A program made the translations under genes and the position numbers. From Flavobacterium psychrophilum (GTDB taxonomy: Bacteria; Bacteroidota; Bacteroidia; Flavobacteriales; Flavobacteriaceae): a stretch of 64,000 bases of DNA. Of the stretch, positions 40,845-50,775 are shown piece after piece. Below the pieces are notes generated by a model, which did no database searches, was not told where the DNA came from, and worked only from the letters and a program-made list of their open reading frames with translations. Positions within the stretch are counted from its first letter, which is position 1, and each line of letters opens with the position of its first letter. The DNA lies in NCBI GenBank assembly GCA_945862065.1, contig CAMAWT010000001.1, positions 209,519-273,518 on the forward strand. Reading direction: 5' to 3'.

Positions 40845-43800
40845 ATGAGAACAAAATTTATTATATTAACTCTATTTTTGATGTTTGCATCGTTAAAAAC
40901 ATTCTCCCAAAGTAATTTTTACTATTACAGAAATGGTAAGAAACAAGAAATCAAATTAGACAAAAAGCGCATCAACCTTTTTGTTAACAACAATTTTAAT
41001 AAAACGACATTAACAAGTTTGGGTTTTAAAACAACTTCATGGTATGAAACAAAAGTAAAAGCTGAAGAATATTGGGCAACAGTTGAGTTTCAAAATGAAC
41101 CCTCAGATTTAGAGTATTCACAAAAAACAACCGAGCTTAAAAATACTTATGGAGTTACAGGAGTAGCCAAACATTTTAAAAATGGTAGTGTTAAAAGTGT
41201 TGGAACTAGCAATTTGTTTTATATAAAACTTAAGTCGATTTCTGATACTTTAGTTCTAAAACAAATAGCTACAGAAAAAAAAGCAACTATTCTTTACTCC
41301 TTACGTTATATGCCTCAATGGTATGCGCTTCACAAAAATAGTGATGCAACCAGTGAAGCAATAGAATTAAGCAACCAGTTTTTTGAAACACAATTGTTTG
41401 ATAATGTAGATCCAAATTTTATTATGGAATATACTTTGCCAGAACCCAACGATGTTGAAGTTGACGAAGCATGCAATTTTTTTGGATCCAATGGATCTAG
41501 CAATTGCGCAACCGATGCCATGTTTTATAAACAATGGGGTTTAAACAACATAAACAACCCAAATACAGATATCAATATGTGTCAAGCATGGAGTCTTAGC
41601 ACCGGAGCAAACACCAAAATTGCCATTGTTGATTCGGGTGTACAACTCAACAACCAAGATTTGCAAAGCAATATATTTCCATTATCTTATGATACAAATA
41701 CAAGTAGTTCGCCAAGCAATGTTTATAATTATCATGGTACATTTGTTGCTGGTATCTGTGGAGCAAAATCCAACAACAATTTAGGTATTGCGGGTGTTGC
41801 ACCAAACACCCAGATCATTAGTGTAAGTAATGAAGCTAATCCACAGCAAAACAATCTTATCATTTCCCAAAAATTCGCGGAAGGAATTAGTTGGGCTGTA
41901 AATTCTCAAACAAGTAACACTGATATCATCAACAACTCTTGGGGTTTTATTGATTTTGAAAATGTTTTTTCGAGTGCGGTTTTAGAAAGCGCCATAATCA
42001 ATGCTACCAACACTGGTAGAGATAACAAAGGGTGTATAGTGGTATTTGCAGCAGGTAATGAAGCCACTAGTGGTATGCGTTATCCAGCTAATAACCTTAA
42101 TTTAGATTTACTTACAGTAGGGGCAACTTATGTCAATGGAAAGGTTGCTTCTTTTTCAAGTGTTGGAGCAGGCTTAGATGTTGTAGCACCAGGTGCATGC
42201 ATTGTTTCAACCGATTATTCAAGTTCGGGAACTATCATAGATAGAGGTACTTCGTTTGCAGCACCTCTTGTTGCAGGTGTCGCTGCCTTAATGCTCTCTG
42301 TAAATCCTTGTTTAACTCGTCAACAAGTTTATGATATTATTGAGCAAACAGCTCAAAAAGTAAATCCTACATTATATAATTATGCCATTACAGCCAATAG
42401 ACCCAACGGCACTTGGAATGAGTACATGGGTTATGGCTTACTTGATGCCTATGCAGCTACTCAAATGGCAAAAACATTAGCAGGTACACAACTTGATTTG
42501 TATATAAAAGACAATGAATCCGACCTAGGCGCAGAACCTAACACTTCTCCTACAACATTGTGGAACAGTCCTAACATTTGGGTACGAAACGATCAAGATG
42601 GAATGACAACACACCAAACACCAAAATACAACCAAACCACACCCAACTATGTTTATGTAAAAGTGGAAAATAAAAGCTGTTTCCCAACAACTGGTAACGA
42701 ACAAATACAACTGTATTACAGCAGACCATCTACAAGTATGCCTAACAATACTTCGGCTGCTTTTCGTTCCTCGTTTACACCTATTACTGGAACAGAATGG
42801 GTACTTATCAATACACAAAACATGCCTATGTTAGATGATGGAGAAGAAAATATATTAGAATTTGCTTGGACGCTACCCGACCCAGTTGGAATGTTTGGTT
42901 GTACCGATACAACTTTCAACACTTCTTTGTTGGCAAAAATTGTTACAAATATTGATACAAATGCAGTACCAGAAACAAGTAATATATTAAATAACATAAC
43001 AAATAACAACAACATAGCTGGGAAAAGTTTGATTGTTATTGACGCCAATTATTTTACTTCTAACTATGATAACACTACTGTAACTTCTATATTAGTAGCT
43101 AATCCATACAATGAACCACATCATTTTAGTATAGAAATGGTTAAGGAAGATACAGAAACAGGCAAACCAATTTATCAAGAAGCTGAAGTGAGTTTCAAGA
43201 TGGACGATGCTTTATACAATGCATGGGAACGAGGAGGTAAATCGGGTCAAAACATTAAAGTTACAACCATGGAATCCAAAAAAATAGTTACCAATAACCA
43301 TGTTTTAATCAATTCGATTCACTTAAATGCAAATGAATTGACTACCATAAAACTAGATTTTAATTTCTTGACAGAAGAAATAACAGATAAATCAAAATAT
43401 ACATATCATATCATTCAACGTGATTTAACAACCAATGAAATTGTTAGTGCGGTTACTTTTGAAATAAACAAGGAAACACGCCCAGATTTTGAAGCCATTG
43501 CTGATGACAAAGAAAAAGACAGAAACGAAATAATCACTATTTCGGCACAACAAATCAGCGAACCAGCCCTTTATAATTGGTATGATACCGATGGAAATCT
43601 TATCAGTCAAGGGAAAGATTTGACTGTGGCAAACGATGTGGCAAAAAAATATAAACTTGAAGTAATAGCAACCTCCGATGGTTTTAAAGATTATACCGAG
43701 GTGGAGGTAAAAATAAATCCTAGCATTTTGAACACAATAACTCCTAACCCTGCTTCAGATACTGTTAACATTGGATACAAAATCAACGAAGGCGGAACCG

Positions 43801-43976
43801 CATATTTAATGATTTTGGGGGGATATAACACCAACTCAGCTTCTAACAATTATATTATTAATCCCGATTTGAGCGAAATAAACATCAATCTCACCAGTTA
43901 TAACAACGGTTTTTATACGATTGCTTTGGTAGTAAACGGACAAATTGTTGATGCCAAAACCCTTATAAAACAATAA
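40845..43976 (+). CDS. Type IX-secreted subtilisin-like (S8) protease
   Basis: This 1043-aa protein has a signal peptide (ends KTFSQ at about 22) and a propeptide-like region (to about 240). The S8 catalytic domain has Asp263 (IVDSGVQ), His297 (YHGTFVAG), the oxyanion Asn region (NNSWG) and Ser470 (GTSFAAP). CARDB/Ig-like repeats fill about 535-950, and a type A C-terminal sorting domain (TPNPASDTVNIGY, about 966-1043) directs type IX secretion. It should cut proteins outside the cell. It is followed by a terminator and an NHL-repeat protein. Confidence 0.92.
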   Translation: MRTKFIILTLFLMFASLKTFSQSNFYYYRNGKKQEIKLDKKRINLFVNNNFNKTTLTSLGFKTTSWYETKVKAEEYWATVEFQNEPSDLEYSQKTTELKNTYGVTGVAKHFKNGSVKSVGTSNLFYIKLKSISDTLVLKQIATEKKATILYSLRYMPQWYALHKNSDATSEAIELSNQFFETQLFDNVDPNFIMEYTLPEPNDVEVDEACNFFGSNGSSNCATDAMFYKQWGLNNINNPNTDINMCQAWSLSTGANTKIAIVDSGVQLNNQDLQSNIFPLSYDTNTSSSPSNVYNYHGTFVAGICGAKSNNNLGIAGVAPNTQIISVSNEANPQQNNLIISQKFAEGISWAVNSQTSNTDIINNSWGFIDFENVFSSAVLESAIINATNTGRDNKGCIVVFAAGNEATSGMRYPANNLNLDLLTVGATYVNGKVASFSSVGAGLDVVAPGACIVSTDYSSSGTIIDRGTSFAAPLVAGVAALMLSVNPCLTRQQVYDIIEQTAQKVNPTLYNYAITANRPNGTWNEYMGYGLLDAYAATQMAKTLAGTQLDLYIKDNESDLGAEPNTSPTTLWNSPNIWVRNDQDGMTTHQTPKYNQTTPNYVYVKVENKSCFPTTGNEQIQLYYSRPSTSMPNNTSAAFRSSFTPITGTEWVLINTQNMPMLDDGEENILEFAWTLPDPVGMFGCTDTTFNTSLLAKIVTNIDTNAVPETSNILNNITNNNNIAGKSLIVIDANYFTSNYDNTTVTSILVANPYNEPHHFSIEMVKEDTETGKPIYQEAEVSFKMDDALYNAWERGGKSGQNIKVTTMESKKIVTNNHVLINSIHLNANELTTIKLDFNFLTEEITDKSKYTYHIIQRDLTTNEIVSAVTFEINKETRPDFEAIADDKEKDRNEIITISAQQISEPALYNWYDTDGNLISQGKDLTVANDVAKKYKLEVIATSDGFKDYTEVEVKINPSILNTITPNPASDTVNIGYKINEGGTAYLMILGGYNTNSASNNYIINPDLSEININLTSYNNGFYTIALVVNGQIVDAKTLIKQ

Positions 43977-43988
43977 TTTATTTTCAAA

Positions 43989-44022
43989 CCAGTTCCGTTG
44001 TTTCGGAACTGGTATTTTTTTT
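43989..44022 (+). terminator. Terminator of the subtilase gene
   Basis: CCAGTTCCG and CGGAACTGG form a perfect 9-bp stem around TTGTTT, followed by TATTTTTTTT. It lies 13 bp after the stop codon. Confidence 0.9.
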
Positions 44023-44041
44023 AATTTTACAATAAAAAAAT

Positions 44042-45313
44042 ATGAGCAAAATTCTATTTTTTGTCATTACGTTTTTTATATCAATACTATCCTTCTCGCA
44101 ACAAGTAACTACGATTGCAGGTTATGGCAGTGCTGCATTTCTTGATGGTCCTGGATGGCAGGCACGTTTTAGAGGCATAACGGGCGTTTGCACTAATGCG
44201 CAAGGCACTATTTATGTAGCTGATGCGGGTAATAACAGGATCAGAAAAGTAGAAGCTATAGGCAATCACATGGTTTCTACTCTAGCAGGAAGTGGGATAG
44301 AAGGCTATGCAGATGGTGTGGGTACAAATGCTGCGTTTGGCTCGCCAAAATCTATTTGTATTGACAGTCAAGGCAACTTATATGCAACTGATTATTGGAA
44401 TTTCAAAATTAGAAAAATCACACCAACGGGTGTGGTTACTACTTTGGCAGGTACTACGCAAGGGTTTGAAGATGGGTCGATAGCAACAGCTAAATTTGGC
44501 TATCTTGGTGGTATTTGCATTGATGCTATAGGAAATCTATATGTAGCTGATGGTAGCAATAACCGAATTCGAAAAATTACTCCCGAAGGAATGGTGACAA
44601 CCGTTGCAGGCTCAACAAGTGGATATCAAGATGGAATAGGAACTAATGCTCAATTTAATTATCCCATTGCAATTTGTATTGATGAAAATAATAATCTATT
44701 TGTAGGTGAATTTTTTGGGAGAAAAATTAGAAAAATTGATACATCAAGTATGGTAACTACAGTGGCAGGAAGCACTTGGGGTTATGCAGATGGGCAAGGA
44801 ACTACTGCGCAATTTGATTCTCCTTTTGGTATTTGCTTAGATAATTTAGGAAATTTATTTGTAGCTGATGGTGGCAATAACCGAATTCGAAAAATAACTC
44901 CTTCTGGGTTAGTATCTACATATGCTGGCTCAACTGCAGGATATGCAGATGGTTTGATTACTAATGCCCTTTTTAATGGGCCTCAAAGTATTTGTTTTAA
45001 TAATAATTATTTAATAATAGGTGATGTCAATAACTACAGAATAAGAAAAATAGAAACTACATTAGATATAGAAGAGTCCAATTCTTATGAAAGTGTTACT
45101 CTATACCCCAACCCTAATAACGGTCGTTTTAACATAAATGGTTTGCAAAGTGAAACTTTAGAAATTTATGACCTGCTCGGGAAATTGGTTTTTACAAAAA
45201 GAGAATTTAATGCAACAAGCCAAATAGTATCAGAACTAAAAAAGGGGATTTATTTGGTAAAAATAATAAATCAAGAAGGTAAAACAGCTACGCAAAAAAT
45301 GGTGGTAGAGTAA
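44042..45313 (+). CDS. Type IX-secreted NHL-repeat beta-propeller protein
   Basis: This 423-aa protein has a signal peptide (ends ILSFSQ at about 20) and about six NHL-type blades, each with the pattern [40 protein letters not shown]. A C-terminal type A sorting domain ([14 protein letters not shown] to the end) follows. NHL propellers bind proteins or sugars, so this is probably a surface binding protein. It begins only 20 bp after the subtilase terminator, so some co-transcription by read-through is possible. Confidence 0.88.
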   Translation: [423 protein letters not shown]

Positions 45314-45395
45314 AAGACAATCAAGCTCTTATAAGTCTCCTGACTTCAGATAATTAATCAAAAACCCAATAATACAGCCAAAATCAAATCCATAT

Positions 45396-46268
45396 TTGCC
45401 AATTCCTAAATTATCTACCTTGAACCCAAAATACAACATCCTGTTAAACAAACTAAACGAACAACTCAACTTTATAGATTTAGAAATAGACGACCAAATC
45501 AAGAAGTGCGAGCAAGCGATTTCTATAATTTTAAAATCCAATAACGAACTCAAAAAGACTGCTACCAAGTCAAATTTTAAAACCGAAACCGAAGAAATTC
45601 AATTCTTTAAGGAAATAAAACCGCAATTCACTTCAAAACTCGTTTTTTACAATAAAATCTATAAAATTGAAATGAAGAAGCCAAACGGTGGTAACAAAAT
45701 TCTAAAAAAGTACTACAACAACGAATTACAAATCTTAAAAAAGTTTTTCGATAACGAACTAGAATTCTACCAATATTACCGCTCAGGGAGTAGTTTTTTA
45801 GATTACAAATACTTCCTGAGAGGTAGATTTGACATCAAACTGGCTTTAGATCCTTACTATTTTGAAACAGATACTACTTTTGCTACTTCCCATGATTTTA
45901 AAGTAGCAACAATCCTAGCAAATGACCTCATCGAATTATATATTGAAAATCAATTAATTATGATAAAAAATAAAGAAGATATAGATAAATCACAACGCAA
46001 ACCGAACGTGAAAATGACATGGACGGGCTCAAAAGTAGCCCTAGTAGAATTAATGTATGCACTCCACACCGAAGGCGTATTTAATAATGGAGCAGCAGAC
46101 CTAAAAGAAATAGCCAAATATTTCGAGTACATTTTCGATATCGATTTAGGACAATACCGCCGTGTATTCCATGAAATCAGGGCAAGAAAGAGTGATAAAA
46201 CAAAATTTGTTACCACCTTAAATGACCAACTTCTAAAACGAATGGAAGACTCAGATGAGATAATTTAA
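45396..46268 (+). CDS. rteC: RteC family regulator (element B)
   Basis: This 290-aa homologue of 3122-3970 has the same RSGSSFLDYKYFLRG centre and WTGSKVALVELMYALHTEGV then LGQYRRVFHEIRARKSDKTKF ending. In this element, kinase, LytTR and receiver genes lie between integrase and rteC. In CTnDOT a two-component pair (RteA/RteB) controls rteC, so a similar chain is possible here, though the regulators are of other families. Confidence 0.9.
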   Translation: MPIPKLSTLNPKYNILLNKLNEQLNFIDLEIDDQIKKCEQAISIILKSNNELKKTATKSNFKTETEEIQFFKEIKPQFTSKLVFYNKIYKIEMKKPNGGNKILKKYYNNELQILKKFFDNELEFYQYYRSGSSFLDYKYFLRGRFDIKLALDPYYFETDTTFATSHDFKVATILANDLIELYIENQLIMIKNKEDIDKSQRKPNVKMTWTGSKVALVELMYALHTEGVFNNGAADLKEIAKYFEYIFDIDLGQYRRVFHEIRARKSDKTKFVTTLNDQLLKRMEDSDEII

Positions 46269-46278
46269 ATAAAAATCG

Positions 46279-46303
46279 TTCACAACGCGACCTCCGTTGT
46301 GAA
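46279..46303 (+). promoter_or_regulatory. Hairpin between rteC and the HTH gene (element B)
   Basis: TTCACAACG and CGTTGTGAA form a perfect 9-bp stem with a 7-nt loop. Same position as the 3985-4033 hairpin in A, but unrelated sequence. Position is conserved rather than sequence. Confidence 0.5.
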
Positions 46304-46357
46304 AGAAAAACTTTAAAACTATTCAAATTTGTACCATAACAATCTAAATCATAAGTT

Positions 46358-46645
46358 ATGGCAGTACAAGTTATTACTATTGAAGACTTAAACGAATTCA
46401 GAAGTCTTCTTTTGAACGATTTAAAAGAAATCATTCAATCCAAACCACAACAATCAAAACAGTGGCTAAAATCCAATGAAGTCCGTAAACTGTTAAACAT
46501 CTCCCCAGGAACTCTCCAAAACCTCCGCATCAACGGAACACTATCTTATACCAAAATAGGTGGTATCATGTATTATGACAATACTGACATTGATACGTTA
46601 TTAAATGGAAATAAGGTAAATGCCTTACCAACTCAGTTTAGGTAA
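46358..46645 (+). CDS. Helix-turn-helix DNA-binding protein (excisionase-like, element B)
   Basis: This 95-aa protein has the same length as the A copy (4078-4365). The HTH segment KQWLKSNEVRKLLNISPGTL and the wing NLRINGTLSYTKIGG are almost unchanged, while the N-terminal 35 residues vary. Same place in the core operon. Confidence 0.85.
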   Translation: MAVQVITIEDLNEFRSLLLNDLKEIIQSKPQQSKQWLKSNEVRKLLNISPGTLQNLRINGTLSYTKIGGIMYYDNTDIDTLLNGNKVNALPTQFR

Positions 46646-46730
46646 TTAAACTGCCCGTTTTATAAAAAAATGTTACTTTTTTCGGTAAGAAATTCTAATC
46701 ACTAATTACTTTTCACTAATCACTAAAACA

Positions 46731-47675
46731 ATGAATTACATCAAACACCTAACCGGCTTCTTCGAAAAAGTCGCTATTGATAAAACATTAAATCCAACAC
46801 ATATAAGCTTATATATAGCTCTGTTCCAATTCTGGAACTGCAACCGCTTCAAAAATCCTATCAGTATCAACCGCGATGAGGTAATGCGAATAAGCAAAAT
46901 CAGTTCCAAAGCAACCTATCACAAATGCCTAAAGAACTTGCACAGTTTGGGGTACATCAATTACGAACCATCTTACAATCCATTCAAAGGAAGTCACGTC
47001 ATTTTATTCAACTTTTCCGAAGATTTAAAACCAGTTCCAAAGTCTGAAAGAAAACCAAAAAATGAACCACTTATTGAACTTGTCTCTGAACAAGCTTTGA
47101 ACAAGTCTTGTACTAGTATTGAAACAGTTACTGAACAAGTGTTAGTACCTTCTATAAACTATATAAACAATACAAATAGTTTAAACGATAAAAACGATTC
47201 AAACTTGGAAAAGCAAGCAAAAAAATTTGAAGAAATAAATAATTTCTATTTAGAAAATGAAAATTCTGAAAAAGAAAAAAGTTCCGCGAAAAAAGAAAAA
47301 GAAGAAATGTTGGAAACATTGGACGATGATAATCGGCAAATGCTTCAAACATTCGCCAACTCCGATGAAAATCAAATTAAAAACAGTTGGCAAAAAAGGT
47401 CCGCAAAAAAAGAAGAACAGTTACAGCCTTCAATCGAAGAAGTCAAAACCTATTTCCAAGAAAATAACTTTCCGGAACTAGAAGCTCAAAAATTCTTCAA
47501 CTACTTCAAAAGTGTCGGTTGGTTAGTAGGTGGCAAAACACCAATGGTCAATTGGCAAGCAGCAGCACAAAATTGGATGATTAACGCACCAAAATTTATT
47601 TCAAATGCTGAACAACCCAACAGAGCAAAACAACTCAACACCACAACCGATAAAGACTATTCAGAACCTTTATAA
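46731..47675 (+). CDS. Replication-initiator-like winged-helix protein (element B)
   Basis: This 314-aa homologue of 4391-5230 has the conserved opening MNYIKHLTGFFEKVAIDKTL and winged-helix part INRDEVMRISKISSKATYHK. A longer Lys/Glu-rich linker (about 105-230) contains the segment SSAKKE, and a tail FFNYFKSVGWLVGGKTPMVN is close to the A copy. The linker seems free to vary while both ends are kept, as expected when each end binds a fixed partner (DNA and the loader ATPase). Confidence 0.7.
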   Translation: MNYIKHLTGFFEKVAIDKTLNPTHISLYIALFQFWNCNRFKNPISINRDEVMRISKISSKATYHKCLKNLHSLGYINYEPSYNPFKGSHVILFNFSEDLKPVPKSERKPKNEPLIELVSEQALNKSCTSIETVTEQVLVPSINYINNTNSLNDKNDSNLEKQAKKFEEINNFYLENENSEKEKSSAKKEKEEMLETLDDDNRQMLQTFANSDENQIKNSWQKRSAKKEEQLQPSIEEVKTYFQENNFPELEAQKFFNYFKSVGWLVGGKTPMVNWQAAAQNWMINAPKFISNAEQPNRAKQLNTTTDKDYSEPL

Positions 47676-47780
47676 CAATCTTTCTGAAGAAATCTGTAGT
47701 AATCATTTAATCCGTGGCTATAAAAAATCTGTATAATACATGCTCTAAAAACTTCGCTTTAGCGAGCTAAAAGAAACCTA

Positions 47781-48404
47781 ATGAATGAAAATATAAAATC
47801 ACAATACAACTACCAAGAAGTAATTAATTGGATAGAACAAAAAGGCATCGAATTATACGGCAATCACTTCAAAATCCTTGAAACCGATTACCCAATCGTG
47901 TACAAACTCATTGCCTATTTTCTAAAAGACGAGCCAACATGCTATCAATACGGCATAAACGGCAACAAGGGAATTCTACTAACCGGACCAATCGGCTGCG
48001 GAAAAACATCATTGATGAACTTAATGAAACATTTAGCCCTAAAAAATAATAAATTTTCAGTAAAACCATGTCGTGAAATAGGTTTCGAATTCATACAAGA
48101 CGGCTATCAAATCATCCATAAATACAGCATCGGCAAACTCTACCAATCAGAACCAAGAACCTATTGCTTTGATGATTTAGGAACAGAAAACAACATAAAA
48201 TACTTCGGTAACGAATGCAATGTAATGGCAGAAATTCTATTAAGCAGATACGACCTATTCATTTCAAAAAAACTAAAAACCCACATAACAACAAACCTAT
48301 CCGCAACAGAAATAGAAAAACAGTATGGTAATAGAGTTCGCTCAAGACTTAGGGAGATGGTAAACCTAATTGCTTACGACAAATCAACACCAGACAAAAG
48401 ATAA
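47781..48404 (+). CDS. P-loop ATPase, DnaC/IstB-like (element B)
   Basis: This 207-aa protein has Walker A GPIGCGKT at about 69-76, Walker B-like YCFDDLGTE, and HITTNLSATEIEKQYGNRVR followed by SRLREM. It is strongly similar to 5340-5948. It ends the core block; a LytTR-type site and the defence genes follow. Confidence 0.82.
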   Translation: MNENIKSQYNYQEVINWIEQKGIELYGNHFKILETDYPIVYKLIAYFLKDEPTCYQYGINGNKGILLTGPIGCGKTSLMNLMKHLALKNNKFSVKPCREIGFEFIQDGYQIIHKYSIGKLYQSEPRTYCFDDLGTENNIKYFGNECNVMAEILLSRYDLFISKKLKTHITTNLSATEIEKQYGNRVRSRLREMVNLIAYDKSTPDKR

Positions 48405-48410
48405 TATTCC

Positions 48411-48441
48411 CATCCTTTGAAGGGGAACTCAAAGGGTTGGT
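48411..48441 (+). terminator. Weak terminator after the element B ATPase
   Basis: CCATCCTTTGA and TCAAAGGGTTGG form an imperfect stem over a purine-rich loop directly after the ATPase stop. There is no clear T run, so this is a modest candidate. Confidence 0.4.
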
Positions 48442-48519
48442 TATTATAATTATTATCAAGCTTCTCGGTCCCTTTTATCCCATAAACTTAAAACCTCTTA
48501 AACCATCCATCCCAAAAAA

Positions 48520-48550
48520 ACACCGTAATTATTTCCTCAAAACACCGTAA
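48520..48550 (+). promoter_or_regulatory. LytTR-type binding site 2 (defence island)
   Basis: ACACCGTAA at 48520-48528 and again at 48542-48550, 22 bp start to start. A -7 element TAATTTG begins at 48572, 22 bp after the second repeat, and the lipase-like gene starts at 48605. This is the clearest of the three sites because the promoter element and gene start are both close. Confidence 0.78.
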
Positions 48551-48604
48551 AAGCAATTGAAAACACATGCATAATTTGGCAAATTATTATAACAAAAAAA
48601 AGTA

Positions 48605-49801
48605 ATGCCAACTGCAATCTACATATCGGGCTTAGGACATTCAGCCAACAAAGAATCATTAGAAAAATATGCGGCACGCTATATCAAAGAATTAGAATAC
48701 AGCACTTCTGGTATAAATTACTACATCAAAGTTGAAAAAATCTATTACAACGACGACCAAAGTAGTCTAGCGGTAAGAATATTCCAACACCCAAAAGAAC
48801 ACCTAAAATCAGATAAAGACACACTAATTTATACTTTCTACGATTTCGAATACAATGAACTACTAAATCAAAAATTCCAAAACAAAAACCTCTTATTCAA
48901 AAACATTGCATTATTACTTCTAGTAATCAGAAAATTTCCAAGAGTAATAATGAGTTTGAGTAATAAAACAGCCTATACTAAAGGAGGACAAACCTTCTAC
49001 ATGTTTCTACTGTTTTTAATAATGTCCTTAGCTGTGTTGCTTATTATACCTTCTTTACTATCAATTTTTAATGGTTTCAATTGCTCAGAAATAAAACTAA
49101 TTTGTTCAGTAAATAACTTTTTAAAAGGGTTAAAAGAATACAGTATGAAAATACTTCCATTAACTTCTATAGCTATTATATTCATCCCAGAATCCAGCAC
49201 CCTATTAACCAAAGTAGCTGCAGAATTCACTACCATAGACAACTACATTCAATACGGAGAGCAAGCCCAAATCATACAAGGCAATCTCGATACCTTAATT
49301 GAATACATCGTAGAAAATGAAGAAAATCCAACTATTCACCTACACACCTACAGCTTTGGAAGTGTAATAGCATTAGATGCCTTATTTCCTTTAGGTAATG
49401 AACCTAGTGCTAACATACAAAATAACATTAAACTATTAATAACCGTCGGTGCTCCCTACGAATTTATAAACAATTATTATCTAAACTTCTACAGAAAAAG
49501 AATCAATAAAATGTCAGAAAAGATTGAATGGATAAACGTCTACTCCACTATGGATGTCTTCGCAAGTAACTTCAGAAAAGACAACAAAGTAGGAGAAGCA
49601 AAATACGGCATCATGGGTAGAAAAGAAGTCCCAATAAACAACAACTACGAAATAGCCAGAAAAGAAAAATACAACCTCTTCAGTTTCCTAACCCTAAAAC
49701 ACATCACCATGCACCAATCCTACTGGGACGACTCCAAATCCGGACAATCCTGCACAAGATTGATATTTAACAAAATGAAGGAAAAACAATATTGGAATTA
49801 A
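48605..49801 (+). CDS. Membrane-spanning lipase-like alpha/beta hydrolase
   Basis: This 398-aa protein has a possible nucleophile elbow HTYSFGS with Ser250 (GxSxG-like, first Gly replaced by Thr-Tyr context) and a late His in ITMHQSYWDD (about 377). Two transmembrane helices lie at about 131-155 and 182-197, between the first strand and the elbow. The N-terminal AIYISGLGHS resembles the opening strand and oxyanion region of hydrolases. It is the first gene of the defence island and lies behind LytTR-type site 2. A membrane-attacking effector is plausible; catalytic activity is not proven from sequence. Confidence 0.65.
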   Translation: MPTAIYISGLGHSANKESLEKYAARYIKELEYSTSGINYYIKVEKIYYNDDQSSLAVRIFQHPKEHLKSDKDTLIYTFYDFEYNELLNQKFQNKNLLFKNIALLLLVIRKFPRVIMSLSNKTAYTKGGQTFYMFLLFLIMSLAVLLIIPSLLSIFNGFNCSEIKLICSVNNFLKGLKEYSMKILPLTSIAIIFIPESSTLLTKVAAEFTTIDNYIQYGEQAQIIQGNLDTLIEYIVENEENPTIHLHTYSFGSVIALDALFPLGNEPSANIQNNIKLLITVGAPYEFINNYYLNFYRKRINKMSEKIEWINVYSTMDVFASNFRKDNKVGEAKYGIMGRKEVPINNNYEIARKEKYNLFSFLTLKHITMHQSYWDDSKSGQSCTRLIFNKMKEKQYWN

Positions 49802-49831
49802 CAAATAAGATAACCATTTAATAAAAGATTC

Positions 49832-50752
49832 ATGATTATAAGTAAAAAAAGAATACGTAATATAGAACTATACTGGCATCTAATAGATGATAATAATGAA
49901 TTTTACATTGCCGTCAATGATATAGTTAGATTTAAAGATCGATTAATTCAAATTGGTTTTTCTGAAAATCTTGAATTAGGAGAAACTATTCTACCGAAAA
50001 CAGTTGGTTCTGTTACTAGATTTAATGCAGAAGGTAAAAATGATAAGCATAAAAATTTACCAATGGAAACTGCATACAGACAAGTTATGTGGAGAGGGAA
50101 AAAATTTATTGGTGGGGGTAATTTTGAAGAAGTTGAGGAAATTAGAGATGTTCCATATCAAAGATATCAAGTTCAATTCATCCCTCCTCCAAGTCATGAG
50201 CTGACTGTTGCAGAAGTAGATAATCAAAAAGTAATTATTTCATCAAGAATATTGAAATCTGAAGAAAATTCAATTAAAGCTAGAGATATTTTTAATCTGT
50301 TTTTTGAAATATTTGGAGAATGTATGATGGTTAATAATAACCTAAGTACTGTAAAATTACCGGAAATACATAGAAAAAATTGGTCAGTTTTACCTCCAGG
50401 TGAATACCCTTTCGAAACAATTGTAGAACGAATTAATAATGATTTACGAGTTGTTAGAAATCGAAATCACATTGTTATAAAGCATCGTATTCAACAAATA
50501 AATGATGCTAATCCAAATTTTATAGCTTTTGGTAATGCAGGATTTACAGGGTATTGGATTTTTGGATTTCCTAATATTAATACATATGTTTTAGAAAGTG
50601 TTTACCCTAACAATGCAACTTATATTTTAGCAAATGATTGGGAAAGGATAAGTAGATTATCTAAATCCGAGATTTTAAGAAATGATTTACATATAGCTAG
50701 AATAGCCCATAGAGTTACCTGGTCAAATGAAATAAATAGATTTTTAAGATAA
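49832..50752 (+). CDS. Hypothetical protein next to the lipase-like gene
   Basis: This 306-aa soluble protein has no recognised domain. Visible parts are a beta-rich first half (LGETILPKTVGSVTRFNAEG) and a helical middle (ARDIFNLFFEIFGECMMVNN). It lies 30 bp after the lipase-like gene and is likely co-transcribed, so it may be a partner or sensor for it. Confidence 0.6.
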   Translation: MIISKKRIRNIELYWHLIDDNNEFYIAVNDIVRFKDRLIQIGFSENLELGETILPKTVGSVTRFNAEGKNDKHKNLPMETAYRQVMWRGKKFIGGGNFEEVEEIRDVPYQRYQVQFIPPPSHELTVAEVDNQKVIISSRILKSEENSIKARDIFNLFFEIFGECMMVNNNLSTVKLPEIHRKNWSVLPPGEYPFETIVERINNDLRVVRNRNHIVIKHRIQQINDANPNFIAFGNAGFTGYWIFGFPNINTYVLESVYPNNATYILANDWERISRLSKSEILRNDLHIARIAHRVTWSNEINRFLR

Positions 50753-50775
50753 TACTACTATTGTGAACCAAAAAA

